A DNA stretch of 64,000 nt from RHKX01 sp963823565 (GTDB lineage: Bacteria > Actinomycetota > Thermoleophilia > Solirubrobacterales > 70-9), in the NCBI GenBank assembly GCA_963823565.1, contig CAWGLR010000003.1:806001-870000 (forward strand). The letters run 5' to 3'. A program made the position numbers and the translations under genes. Shown here piece after piece: positions 23,346-31,823 of the stretch. The notes under the pieces are model-generated. The model did not search any database and had not been told where the DNA came from. It worked only from the letters and a program-made list of their open reading frames with translations. Position 1 is the first letter of the stretch; the number at the start of each line of letters is the position of its first letter.

Positions 23346-25931
23346 ATGGACGCCGCCCGCCGTAAGCGACTCGAGGAGACGACCCGCTGGGACCCGGCCG
23401 AGGCCGAGGGGCGGATCTTCGCGCGCTGGCAGGAGGGCGGCTACTTCACGCCCGAGCCCGAGGGGACGGCCGAGGAGAACTTCTCGATCGCGATCCCGCC
23501 GCCGAACGTCACCGGCTCACTGCACATGGGCCACGGGCTCAACAACACGATCCAGGACACCCTCGTGCGCAAGCGGCGGATGGAGGGGCGGCGCGTGAAG
23601 TGGATCATGGGCACCGACCACGCCGGCATCGCGACCCAGTCGGTCGTCGAGAAGGAGCTCCGCAAGGAGGGGATCGACCGCCGCGAGCTCGGCCGCGAGG
23701 CGTTCGTCGAGCGCGTCTGGGAGTGGCGGGAGCAGTACGGCGGCACGATCATCCAGCAGCTCAAGCGCCTCGGCGCCTCCGGCGACTTCGCCAACGAGCG
23801 CTTCACCCTCGACGAGGGCTACGTCCGCGCCGTCCACCGCGTCTTCGTCGCCCTCTACGAGAAGGGCCTGATCTACCGCGACAACTACATGGTCAACTGG
23901 GACCCGGGCTCGCACTCGGCGATCAGCGACCTCGAGGTCGAGAACCGCGAGGTCACCGACACCCTCTTCTCGATCGACTACCCGGTCGCCGACTCCGAGG
24001 AGGTCCTCACCGTCGCCACGGTCCGCCCGGAGACGATGCTGGCCGACACCGCCGTCGCCGTCCACCCCGACGACGAGCGCTACGCGGGCCTCGTCGGCGC
24101 CCACTGCATCCTCCCGCTGGTCGGCCGGAAGCTGCCGATCATCGCCGACCCCTACGTCGATCCCGAGTTCGGCACCGGCGCGCTGAAGATCACCCCCGGG
24201 CACGACCCCAACGACTTCGAGATCGGCCGCAGGCACGGCCTCGAGGAGATCTCGGTGATCGGCGAGGACGGCCGGATGAACGAGAACGCCGGCGAGCGCT
24301 ACACCGGGCTGAGCGCATCGGAGGCGCAGGAGCGCGTCGTCGCCGACCTTCGCGCCGAGGGCAGGATCAGCGGCGAGGAGGACTACCCGCACTCGGTCCC
24401 CTTCTCGCACCGCTCCGGGCAGCGGATCGAGCCGCTGATCAGCCTCCAGTGGTTCTGCCGGATGGAGGAGCTCGCGAAGCCGGCGATCGACGTCGTCAAG
24501 AACGGCACCGTCGCCTTCACGCCCGAGCGCTGGGGCCGCGTCTACCTCGACTGGATGGAGAACATCCGGCCCTGGTGCGTCTCCCGCCAGCTCTGGTGGG
24601 GCCATCAGCTGCCCGTCTGGTACTGCGACGCCTGCGGGACGACGATCGTCGCCGAGGCCGAGCCCGGCACGTGCCCCGACTGCGGCGCCGGCGAGCTGCG
24701 CCGCGACCCCGACGTCCTCGACACCTGGTTCTCCTCGGCGCTGTGGCCGTTCGCGACGCTCGGCTGGCCCGACGACACCCCCGAGCTGCGCGCGTTCTAC
24801 CCCACCGACGTCCTCGTCACGGCCCGCGACATCATCTACCTCTGGGTCGCGCGGATGATCATGACCGGGCTCGAGTTCCCCGGCGCGATCCCATTCTCCG
24901 ACGTCTACATCACCTCGGTCGTCCAGGCGCCCGACGGGCGGCGGATGTCGAAGAGCCTCGGCACCGGCATCGACCCGCTGGAGCTGATCGAGACCCACGG
25001 CGCCGACGCCCTTCGCTTCGGGCTGCTGACGATGTCCTCGAGCCAGGACGTCCGCTTCTCGGAAGCGAAGATCCAGCAGGGCCGCGATCTCGCCAACAAG
25101 CTCTGGAACGCCTCGCGGCTGATCCTGATGAACGCGGACGCCGAGCCGGCGCCGTCCGGTGCGGCGGTGACGTCCTCCACGCCAGTGGAGGACCGGTGGA
25201 TCCTCTCCCGCCTCGAGCGCACGGTCGAGCTCGTCGGCGAGCGCATCGACGCCTACGACTTCGCCCACGCCGCCCTCGAGCTCTACCGCTTCATCTTCTC
25301 CGAGCTCTGCGACTGGTATCTGGAGATCGTCAAGCCGCGCCTCTACGACGGCGACGAGGCCGCGGCCGCCAATCTCCTGCACGTGCTCGAGCGCACGCTG
25401 GCGCTGACGCACCCGATCATGCCGTTCGTGACCGAGGAGATCTGGGGATACCTCCCCGATCGCCGCGCGGAGCTGATCGTCTCGCCGTTCCCGCAAGCCG
25501 AGCGCGATCGCTTCGACGAGGCCGCCGAGGCCGACGTCGGGGAGGCGATCGAGCTGACCCGGGCGCTGCGCCGCTGGCGCGAGCTCGCGGGCGTCTCCCC
25601 GGGGGCGGTCCTGTCCGCCCGCCCCGCCGCGGGCGCCGCGCCGCCGCACCCCCTCGTCGGCCGGCTCGCCCGCCTCGAGCTCGACGGCGCGAGCGGGGGA
25701 GCGGCGGTCGCGTCCGTCGCCGGCCTCGACATCCTGCCCTCCGAGAGCATCGACGCGGCCGCGGTCGAGGAGCGGATGGCAGAGCGCCGCCGTGGCCTCG
25801 AGTCCGAGGTCGCCCGCGCCGAGGGCAAGCTCGCCAATCAGGGATTCGTCGCCAACGCACCGCCCGAGGTCGTCGACTCCGAGCGCGAGAAGCTCGAGCG
25901 TTACCGCGCCGAGCTCGCCGAACTGGACTGA
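23346..25931 (+). CDS. valS: Valyl-tRNA synthetase
   Basis: 861 residues, class Ia. The HIGH motif is 'HMGHG' at residue 60 within 'PPPNVTGSLHMGHGLNNTIQD', and the KMSKS motif is 'RRMSKSLGTG' at about 533. The editing (CP1) domain lies between, with 'TVRPETMLADTAVAVHPDDERY' and 'ALKITPGHDPNDFEIG'. A Cys4 zinc ribbon sits at about 430-455 ('WYCDACGTT...CPDCGAG'). The C-terminal coiled-coil arm 'AERRRGLESEVARAEGKLANQGF' is typical for ValRS. ATG 23346 is preceded only by a -10-like box. The TGA overlaps the probable CTG start of folC. Confidence 0.97.
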   Translation: MDAARRKRLEETTRWDPAEAEGRIFARWQEGGYFTPEPEGTAEENFSIAIPPPNVTGSLHMGHGLNNTIQDTLVRKRRMEGRRVKWIMGTDHAGIATQSVVEKELRKEGIDRRELGREAFVERVWEWREQYGGTIIQQLKRLGASGDFANERFTLDEGYVRAVHRVFVALYEKGLIYRDNYMVNWDPGSHSAISDLEVENREVTDTLFSIDYPVADSEEVLTVATVRPETMLADTAVAVHPDDERYAGLVGAHCILPLVGRKLPIIADPYVDPEFGTGALKITPGHDPNDFEIGRRHGLEEISVIGEDGRMNENAGERYTGLSASEAQERVVADLRAEGRISGEEDYPHSVPFSHRSGQRIEPLISLQWFCRMEELAKPAIDVVKNGTVAFTPERWGRVYLDWMENIRPWCVSRQLWWGHQLPVWYCDACGTTIVAEAEPGTCPDCGAGELRRDPDVLDTWFSSALWPFATLGWPDDTPELRAFYPTDVLVTARDIIYLWVARMIMTGLEFPGAIPFSDVYITSVVQAPDGRRMSKSLGTGIDPLELIETHGADALRFGLLTMSSSQDVRFSEAKIQQGRDLANKLWNASRLILMNADAEPAPSGAAVTSSTPVEDRWILSRLERTVELVGERIDAYDFAHAALELYRFIFSELCDWYLEIVKPRLYDGDEAAAANLLHVLERTLALTHPIMPFVTEEIWGYLPDRRAELIVSPFPQAERDRFDEAAEADVGEAIELTRALRRWRELAGVSPGAVLSARPAAGAAPPHPLVGRLARLELDGASGGAAVASVAGLDILPSESIDAAAVEERMAERRRGLESEVARAEGKLANQGFVANAPPEVVDSEREKLERYRAELAELD

Positions 25932-27178
25932 GGGCGATAGACCCCGAGCGCTACCTCGCCTCGCTCGAGCCGGTCGGCTGGAACTTCGGGCTCGAGCGGA
26001 TGCAGCGGCTCTGCGCCGAGCTCGGCGAGCCGCAACGCCGCTACGCGACCCTGCACGTGGTCGGCACCAACGGCAAGTCGTCGGTGACCTCGATGGCCGC
26101 CGCGATCCTCCACGCCGGCGGGCTGCGGACCGGCAGCTGTCTCTCCCCGCACGCCTGGCGCTGGAGCGAGCGCACCCGCCTCGACGGCGCCGAGATCGAG
26201 CCCGAGCCGTTCGCCGCCGCGGTCGCCGAGGTCGCCGCCGCGATCGAGCGGGTCGAGGACGGGGAGGAGCGCGTGACCCAGTTCGAGGCCGCCATCGCGG
26301 CCTCCTTCGTCGCGTTCGCCCGCGCGGGGGTCGACGTCGCGGTGATCGAGGCGGGACTCGGCGGCCGCCTCGACGCGACCAACGTGATCGACTCGCGGGC
26401 GACGGCGCTGACGTCCGTCGGGCTCGACCACACCCAGTGGCTCGGCGAGACCGAGCTCGAGATCGCCGCCGAGAAGCTCGCGGTCCTGCGGCCCGGCACG
26501 GCGCTCGTCCTCGGCGACGTGGCGCCCGAGGTCGAGGAGCTGGCGCTGGCGCTGGCGACGGAGCGCGAGGCCGAGGTGATTCGCCCCGGCCCGCTTCCCG
26601 CGGAGCTCCTGCCCGGCGCCGTCGCCCCCTACCTGCGGCGCAACGCCGCCGTCGCGGTCGCGCTTGCCCGCGTGGCCGCCCCCGAGCTGTCCGACGAGGC
26701 GATCGCCGCCGGGCTCGCCGCCGCCAGCCTGCCCGGCCGCGCGGAGTCGCTCGGCGGCGATCCGCCGCTGCTCGCCGACGCCGCCCACAACGAGCAGGGG
26801 GCCCGCGCGCTCGCCGAGGCGCTCCCCGGGCTCAGCGGCGGCGCACCCGTGGTCGGCTGCCTCTCGATGCTCGAGGACAAGGACCGCGAGGGGATCGTCA
26901 CAGCGCTGGCGCCGGCGCTCGCCGGCGCCGTCTGCACGGCGGCGGAGCCCGGCCCGGCGATGGGCCGGCCGGGAGCCCGCGCGGCCGACCCCGCCGCGCT
27001 CGCGCGGCTGCTCGAGTCGCACGGGGTTCGTGCCGAGGTCGTTCCCGACCCCGCCGCCGCGGTCGAATGGACGCTCGCCCTCGCCGCCGAGCGCGGCGGG
27101 GTGGCGCTCTGCGCCGGATCGCACTACCTTCTCCGCTACGCATGGACCGCGAGGCGCGCTCAGAACTCCTCTCGATGA
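25928..27178 (+). CDS. folC: Folylpolyglutamate / dihydrofolate synthase
   Basis: 416 residues if the start is CTG 25928, which overlaps the valS stop as CTGA. No ATG, GTG or TTG is available near the conserved N-terminus (IDPERYLASLEPVGWNFGLERM). The P-loop is 'GTNGKSSVTSM' at 46-56. 'TGSCLSPHAWRWSERTRLDG' is the folate/ATP region, and 'VIEAGLGGRLDATNVID' and 'LADAAHNEQGARAL' are family signatures. It adds glutamate to folates (and probably to dihydropteroate) with ATP. The last 37 bp overlap a small membrane-protein gene in another frame. Confidence 0.92.
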   Translation: MRAIDPERYLASLEPVGWNFGLERMQRLCAELGEPQRRYATLHVVGTNGKSSVTSMAAAILHAGGLRTGSCLSPHAWRWSERTRLDGAEIEPEPFAAAVAEVAAAIERVEDGEERVTQFEAAIAASFVAFARAGVDVAVIEAGLGGRLDATNVIDSRATALTSVGLDHTQWLGETELEIAAEKLAVLRPGTALVLGDVAPEVEELALALATEREAEVIRPGPLPAELLPGAVAPYLRRNAAVAVALARVAAPELSDEAIAAGLAAASLPGRAESLGGDPPLLADAAHNEQGARALAEALPGLSGGAPVVGCLSMLEDKDREGIVTALAPALAGAVCTAAEPGPAMGRPGARAADPAALARLLESHGVRAEVVPDPAAAVEWTLALAAERGGVALCAGSHYLLRYAWTARRAQNSSR

Positions 27179-27261
27179 TGGGCCTGGTCGCCGCCGTGGT
27201 GGCGATCGTGATCCTCGTCTTCTTCGGCCTCGGCTACCTCTTCGGGCGGATGTTCCTGTAG
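27142..27261 (+). CDS. 39-residue single-helix membrane protein
   Basis: ATG 27142 lies inside the 3' end of folC in a different frame. The product has a charged N-terminus (MDREARSELLSM), one hydrophobic helix ('GLVAAVVAIVILVFFGLGYLFG') and ends RMFL. The hydrophobic, uncharged helix is what one expects of a real small membrane protein and not of a random frame. Function unknown; its coupling to folC suggests co-expression. Confidence 0.6.
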   Translation: MDREARSELLSMMGLVAAVVAIVILVFFGLGYLFGRMFL

Positions 27262-27333
27262 CGGGTCAACCCGTGCAGCGAGGGACCGCCCCCTAACCTG
27301 AACCCGTATCGCCACTAGACTGCCTCGCTTCTC

Positions 27334-28062
27334 GTGCCCGTAGCCCTCTTCGGAATCACCGACTCCGGCCTCAACATGGCCGTGAACCTGGTCCTGCTGG
27401 TCCTCGTCGTCCTCTGGCTGGCTCTCGCCTACTGGACGTTCGCCGACGCCCGGCGCCGAATCTCCGACAGCTTCCTGGTGACGACCGCAACGGTCGTCGG
27501 GTTCGTCCCGTTCCTCGGGCCGCTCGTCTACACGATCCTGCGGCCGCCGGAGTTCCTCGAGGACGCGCGCGAGCGCGAGGTCGAGACCCAGGCCTCGGAG
27601 CTGCGGATGCGCCACCTCGTCGCCCAGTCGTGCCCGCGCTGCGAGCACCCGATCGAGCGCTCGTGGCTGCGCTGCCCCGAGTGCCAGCACCGCCTCAAGG
27701 ACCCCTGCGTCTCCTGCAACCGGCCCGTCGACCCGCGCTGGTCGATCTGCCCCTACTGCGAGACCCAGCTGCGCCGCCAGCGCGAGGACGACTCCCGCCG
27801 CTCGCGCTCGCGCAGCTCGAAGTCCGGCGACCGGCCCCGCGAGTCCTCCTCGACCGCGCCGCCGAAGCGCCGCGCCGCCGCCTCTTCCTCCTCTTCCTCC
27901 TCATCCAGCCGCAGCTCCTCCAGCTCCAAGAGCAAGGACTCCGGCGCCTCCTCGAGCTCCGCGCGCAAGCCGCGGTCGACGCCGCCCCCCGCCTCCGGCG
28001 AGGGTGACGGCGGCGACTCCTCCGGCTCCCGCCCGCGCCGGCGCTCGACCACGACGTCCTGA
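27334..28062 (+). CDS. Membrane-anchored zinc-ribbon protein with Ser-rich tail
   Basis: 242 residues, GTG start, with a TAGACT box 12 nt upstream. There are one or two N-terminal helices (about 15-35 and 48-70, 'VNLVLLVLVVLWLALAYW', 'TATVVGFVPFLGPLVYTIL'). A double zinc ribbon follows at about 98-150: 'CPRCEHPIERSWLRCPEC', 'CVSCNRPVDPRWSICPYC', with four CxxC pairs. The last ~90 residues are low-complexity Ser/Arg/Lys/Pro with a run of nine to ten Ser. It is a common type of actinobacterial protein of unknown role, next to ndk. The poly-Ser tail could be a flexible cytoplasmic linker or interaction tail. Confidence 0.75.
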   Translation: MPVALFGITDSGLNMAVNLVLLVLVVLWLALAYWTFADARRRISDSFLVTTATVVGFVPFLGPLVYTILRPPEFLEDAREREVETQASELRMRHLVAQSCPRCEHPIERSWLRCPECQHRLKDPCVSCNRPVDPRWSICPYCETQLRRQREDDSRRSRSRSSKSGDRPRESSSTAPPKRRAAASSSSSSSSSRSSSSSKSKDSGASSSSARKPRSTPPPASGEGDGGDSSGSRPRRRSTTTS

Positions 28063-28107
28063 CGCGGCCCCGACGGCCGCCCCGAACCCGCTAAGGAGCA
28101 ACCACCC

Positions 28108-28524
28108 ATGGCCGATTCCTCCCGCACCCTGATCCTGATCAAGCCGGACGCCTTCGAGCGCGGCCTGACCGGCGAGGTTCTCGCCCGCTTCGAGCGCAAG
28201 GGCCTCGAGATCACCGCGCTGAAGCTGATCACCGCCGACGAGTCGATCGCCAACGAGCACTACGCCGAGCACACGGACAAGCCGTTCTTCGGCGAGCTCG
28301 TCTCCTTCATCACCGGCGGCCCGCTTGTCGCGGCCGTGCTCGAGGGGGTCGAGGCCGTGAAGGCGGCCCGGCAGCTGATCGGCGCGACGAACCCGATCGA
28401 GGCGGCCACCGGCTCGATCCGCGGCGACTTCGGGACCGAGGTGACGTTCAACCTCGTCCACGGCTCCGACTCCGACGAGTCGGCCGAGCGCGAGATCGCC
28501 ATCTGGTTCCCCGAGCTGGGGTGA
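28108..28524 (+). CDS. ndk: Nucleoside diphosphate kinase
   Basis: 138 residues, the normal length. 'RTLILIKPDAFERGLTGEVLARF' is the family N-terminus, and the phosphate-carrying His is residue 118 in 'FNLVHGSDSDESAEREI'. It transfers the gamma phosphate from NTPs to NDPs by a ping-pong mechanism. The ribosome site AAGGAG is well placed. The TGA overlaps the GTG of maf (GTGA). Confidence 0.97.
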   Translation: MADSSRTLILIKPDAFERGLTGEVLARFERKGLEITALKLITADESIANEHYAEHTDKPFFGELVSFITGGPLVAAVLEGVEAVKAARQLIGATNPIEAATGSIRGDFGTEVTFNLVHGSDSDESAEREIAIWFPELG

Positions 28525-29108
28525 GCGCGAGCGCGGCGTCCCCGGCGCCGCGCCGCCGGGTCCTCCTCGCCTCGGCGTCCCCGCGCCGGCGCGAGCTGCT
28601 GCGGCTGATCGTCCCCGAGTTCGACGTCCTCTCTCCGGATGTGGCCGAGCTGACCGCGGCGACCCGGCGGAGGTCGTCGCCGAGAACGCGCGGCGCAAGG
28701 CGCTCGCCGGCGCCGCGGCGGACGCCGGAGGCGATCGTGATCGGCTGCGACACCGAGGTCGTCCTCGACGGCTCCGTGCTCGGCAAGCCCGCCGGCGAGG
28801 CGGGGGCGCGCGAGCGGCTCGAGCGGCTCTCCGGCCGCTCCCACGACGTCCTCAGCGGAGTCGCGGTGGCCGTCGCGGGCCGGGTGGAGGCCGAGGTCGC
28901 CGGCACCGAGGTCACGTTCCGCTCCCTGTCCCCGGCCGACGTCGAGGCCTATGTCGCCTCGGGGGAATGGCGGGACCGGGCCGGCGGATACGCGGTCCAG
29001 GGCCTCGGCTCGGCCCTCGTCGAGCGAGTCGAAGGCGACCTCTCGAGCGTCATCGGCCTGCCGATTCCGTTGCTGAGCAGGATGATCGCGCGCTTGCAGG
29101 ATGCCTAA
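28521..29108 (+). pseudogene. maf: Maf-like nucleotide pyrophosphatase with compensating indels
   Basis: GTG 28521 overlaps the ndk stop. Start and end are fully Maf-like: 'RVLLASASPRRRELLRLI', 'VIGCDTEVVLDGSVLGKP', 'SGRSHDVLSGVAV', 'EWRDRAGGYAVQG', 'SSVIGLPIPLLSRMI'. Residues of about 46-70 are nonsense ('TRRRSSPRTRGARRSPAPRR'). In the -1 frame the same DNA encodes the expected 'GDPAEVVAENARRKALAGAA', so one base is missing near 28658 (a G run) and one extra base occurs near 28727. The frame stays open, but the conserved ENARRKA motif is lost. This is most likely a sequence error. Maf proteins hydrolyse non-canonical nucleotides. Confidence 0.8.
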
Positions 29109-29124
29109 GAAATCGCAAGATTTC
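29109..29124 (+). terminator. Hairpin directly after maf
   Basis: GAAATC-GCAA-GATTTC, a 6-bp stem with a GNRA tetraloop, begins at the base after the maf stop. It is AT-rich for this genome. The remaining ~215 bp to mreB hold a probable TAGACT -10 box near 29170 and no gene. Confidence 0.4.
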
Positions 29125-29339
29125 GATTGGTGAACGCTCACAAAGTGGTTCGCGCGAGCGACGTTCGCTAGACTCGCGGCGCTCCGCACGTCGTCGACGG
29201 CACTCCTTGTGCGCATGGGGTCAAGCGGAACGGGGCCAGCGCACGTGAGCAACCCCTCCGCACGTCGACCGCGGCTGCCTCCCGGGGGGCCCGGCCTGAG
29301 GTGGCGCGCGAACAAACCCCCGAGCAACAAACACACCGA

Positions 29340-30387
29340 ATGGGACTCTTCGACTCGATCACCGGCTTCGGCGGCCGCGACATGGCGGTCGATCTCGGCA
29401 CCGCCAACACGCTCGTCTACGTGCGCGGCCGCGGCATCGTCCTCTCGGAGCCGAGCGTCGTCGCCGTCGACTCCCGCACCGGCGAGGTCCACGCGGTCGG
29501 CATGGAGGCGAAGCGGATGCTCGGCCGCACCCCGGGGACGATCCAGGCGATCCGCCCGCTCAAGGACGGCGTCATCGCCGACTTCGACGTCACCGAGGAG
29601 ATGCTGCGCCACTTCATCCAGAAGGTGCACCAGAACCGCTTCGCGCACCCGCGCGTCGTCGTCTGCGTCCCCTCCGGCGTCACCGGCGTCGAGAAGCGCG
29701 CGGTCGAGGAGGCCTGTATGGCCGCCGGCGCGCGTCAGGCCTACCTGATCGAGGAGCCGATGGCTGCCGCGATCGGCGCCGGGCTTCCCGTCGGCGAGCC
29801 GACCGGGTCGATGGTCGTCGACATCGGCGGCGGCACGAGCGAGGTCGCGGTGATCTCGCTCGGCGGCATCGTGGTCTCGCAGTCCATCCGCGTCGGCGGC
29901 GACGAGATGGACGATGCGATCGTCAACCACTGCAAGACCGTCCACAAGTTGATGATCGGCCAGCAGACCGCCGAGGAGGTCAAGCTCGAGGCGGGCTCCG
30001 CGACCGACATGCACGAGGAGGTCAACACGGAGATCCGCGGCCGCGACATCGTCTCCGGCCTCCCGAAGACGGTGATGCTCTCCTCCGCAGGAGGTCCGCG
30101 AGGCGCTCGCGGAGCCGGTCAACGCGATCGTCAACGCGGTCAAGGAGACGCTCGACCGCACACCGCCCGAGCTCGCCGGCGACATCATGGATCGCGGCAT
30201 CACGCTCGCCGGCGGCGGCTCCCTCCTTCAGGGCTTCGACGAGCGGCTGCGCCAGGAGTGCCAGATGCCCGCGCAGCTCGCCGACTCGCCGCTGACGTGC
30301 GTCGCGGTCGGCTCCGGGCGCTCGCTCGAGGAGTTCGAGACGATCCACCGCGTCAACGCCAGCAACTCGCGCCGCCGCCGCCGCTGA
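29340..30387 (+). pseudogene. mreB: Rod-shape protein MreB, one frameshift
   Basis: Actin-fold ATPase of about 348 residues. 'MAVDLGTANTLVYVRGRGIVL' is phosphate-1, 'MVVDIGGGTSEVAVISLGG' is phosphate-2, and 'GITLAGGGSLLQGFDERL' is the adenosine motif. ATG 29340 gives the canonical MGLFDS start. The frame changes at about 30087, between 'TVMLSS' and 'EVREALAEPVNAIVNAVK', as if one base were inserted; the 3' part runs in frame to 30387. MreB polymerises under the membrane and organises lateral wall synthesis. Because it heads an intact-looking elongasome operon, the indel is probably a sequence error. Confidence 0.85.
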
Positions 30388-31239
30388 TGTACCGCAAGCA
30401 GGTCCGCCGCCGTCGCGCGATCCTGGTCCTGCTGGTGGTCGCCTGCCTGATGCTGATCAGCATCTCGATCAGCGAGGCCGAGAGCGGCCCGCTGCACTCG
30501 GTCCAGAACGGCATCTCCTCGGTGCTGAACCCGATCGGCGAGGGCGCGAGCCGGGCGCTGAAGCCCGCTCGCGACCTGATCAACTGGTTCGACGAGACGC
30601 TCGACGCCCGCGGCGAGAACGAGGACCTCCGCAACCAGGTCGCCGACCTACGCAAGCGGCTGCTCGAGACCGAGGACGCGGCCGAGGAGGCGGGGTACCG
30701 GGACGATCTGGCGAAGCTGATGGAGGAGAACGGCCTGACCGGCTATGAGCCGGTCGACGCCACGGTGACCCTGCACTCAACCGAGCGCCTGGTACCAGGC
30801 GATCAAGATCGACAAGGGCTCCAGCGACGGCATCGAGAAGGACGACGCGGTGGTCACCGACGACGGCCTGATCGGCCGCGTCGACCAGGTCGGGGGCGGC
30901 TGGGCGCAGATCGCGCTGCTCACCGGCACCGGAGCGGTCACGGCGCGGGTGGCCGGCAAGGGTCCCGAGGGTCTCGTCGAGCCGATCGTCGGCGACCCCG
31001 GCAAGCTCAGCTTCACGCTGATCCAGGAGGGCGGCGAGATGAAGGAGGGCGACGATCTCGTCACTGCCGGGTTCAGCAACGGCGCGCTCGAGTCGCGCTA
31101 CCCCGGCGATATCCCGATCGGGCGGATCTCCGAGACCATCCCCGACCAGCAGCAACAGATCGACGAGGTCCGGATCGAGCCGTTCGCCGACGTCAACGAC
31201 CTGCAGGACGTCAGCGTCCTCACCGGGGGCCCGTCGTGA
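30387..31239 (+). pseudogene. mreC: Rod-shape protein MreC, one frameshift
   Basis: ATG 30387 overlaps the mreB TGA. A short cytoplasmic arm and one membrane helix ('AILVLLVVACLMLISISI') are followed by a coiled coil (about 70-110) and the beta-rich periplasmic domains ('WYQAIKIDKGSSDGIEKDDAVVTDDGLIGRV', 'VEPIVGDPGKLSF', 'GDDLVTAGFSNGALESRYPGDIPIGRIS'). The frame changes at about 30777-30786, by net +1. MreC links MreB to PBP2 outside the membrane. Restored length is about 283 residues, normal for the family. Confidence 0.82.
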
Positions 31240-31823
31240 TCGTCACCCCGCAGATCCTCGCGCGCATCGCCGCGATCGTCTTCATCGGCGTCCTGCTCCA
31301 GCTCGGGCTCTTCTCGCAGGTCCCGCTGCTCGGCTCGGTCGCCAACCTCGTGCCGGTCGTAGTCGTCGCCCTCGGCCTGCTCGGCGGCGCCGTCACCGGC
31401 GCCGTCTGCGGCTTCATCGCGGGGCTCCTGGTCGACGTGATGATCGGCGGGACCCTCGGCGTCACCTCGCTGTCGCTGATGATCGCCGGCTATCTAGCGG
31501 GGCGCTGGCGCGAGGGCTACGACATCGTCTCCTCGCTCGTCCCGCCGCTGCTCACCGGGGCGCTGACCGGGGTCGCCGTCGCCGCCTACGGGGCGATGGA
31601 GCTGGCGCTCGGGATCGACGCCCAGGTCAGCGCGATGGTCCTCCGCGAGGTCATCGTCCAGGCGCTCCTCGGCGCCCTGCTCGCGGTGCCGTTCTTCCCG
31701 CTGATCCGGCGGATCCTGCGACCGGCGCTGATCGACGACGCCCGGCGGGCGCGCGTCCGCGCCTCCCAGCCGGCTGGTCGTCCGAGCCCGTTCGCGATCA
31801 TTCGAGGGCAGAGGAGCTTCTGA
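31236..31823 (+). CDS. mreD: Rod-shape-determining protein MreD
   Basis: 195 residues, GTG 31236 overlapping the mreC stop (GTGA). Five or six membrane helices: 'ARIAAIVFIGVLLQLGLF', 'LVPVVVVALGLLGGAVTGAVCGFIAGLLVDVM', 'SLSLMIAGYLAG', 'LVPPLLTGALTGVAVAAYG', 'LGALLAVPFFPLI'. The 'GFIAGLLVDV' segment is the usual MreD signature. It is a polytopic partner of MreC, MrdA and RodA. The C-terminal cytoplasmic tail is basic. Its TGA overlaps the probable start of mrdA. Confidence 0.9.
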   Translation: MIVTPQILARIAAIVFIGVLLQLGLFSQVPLLGSVANLVPVVVVALGLLGGAVTGAVCGFIAGLLVDVMIGGTLGVTSLSLMIAGYLAGRWREGYDIVSSLVPPLLTGALTGVAVAAYGAMELALGIDAQVSAMVLREVIVQALLGALLAVPFFPLIRRILRPALIDDARRARVRASQPAGRPSPFAIIRGQRSF

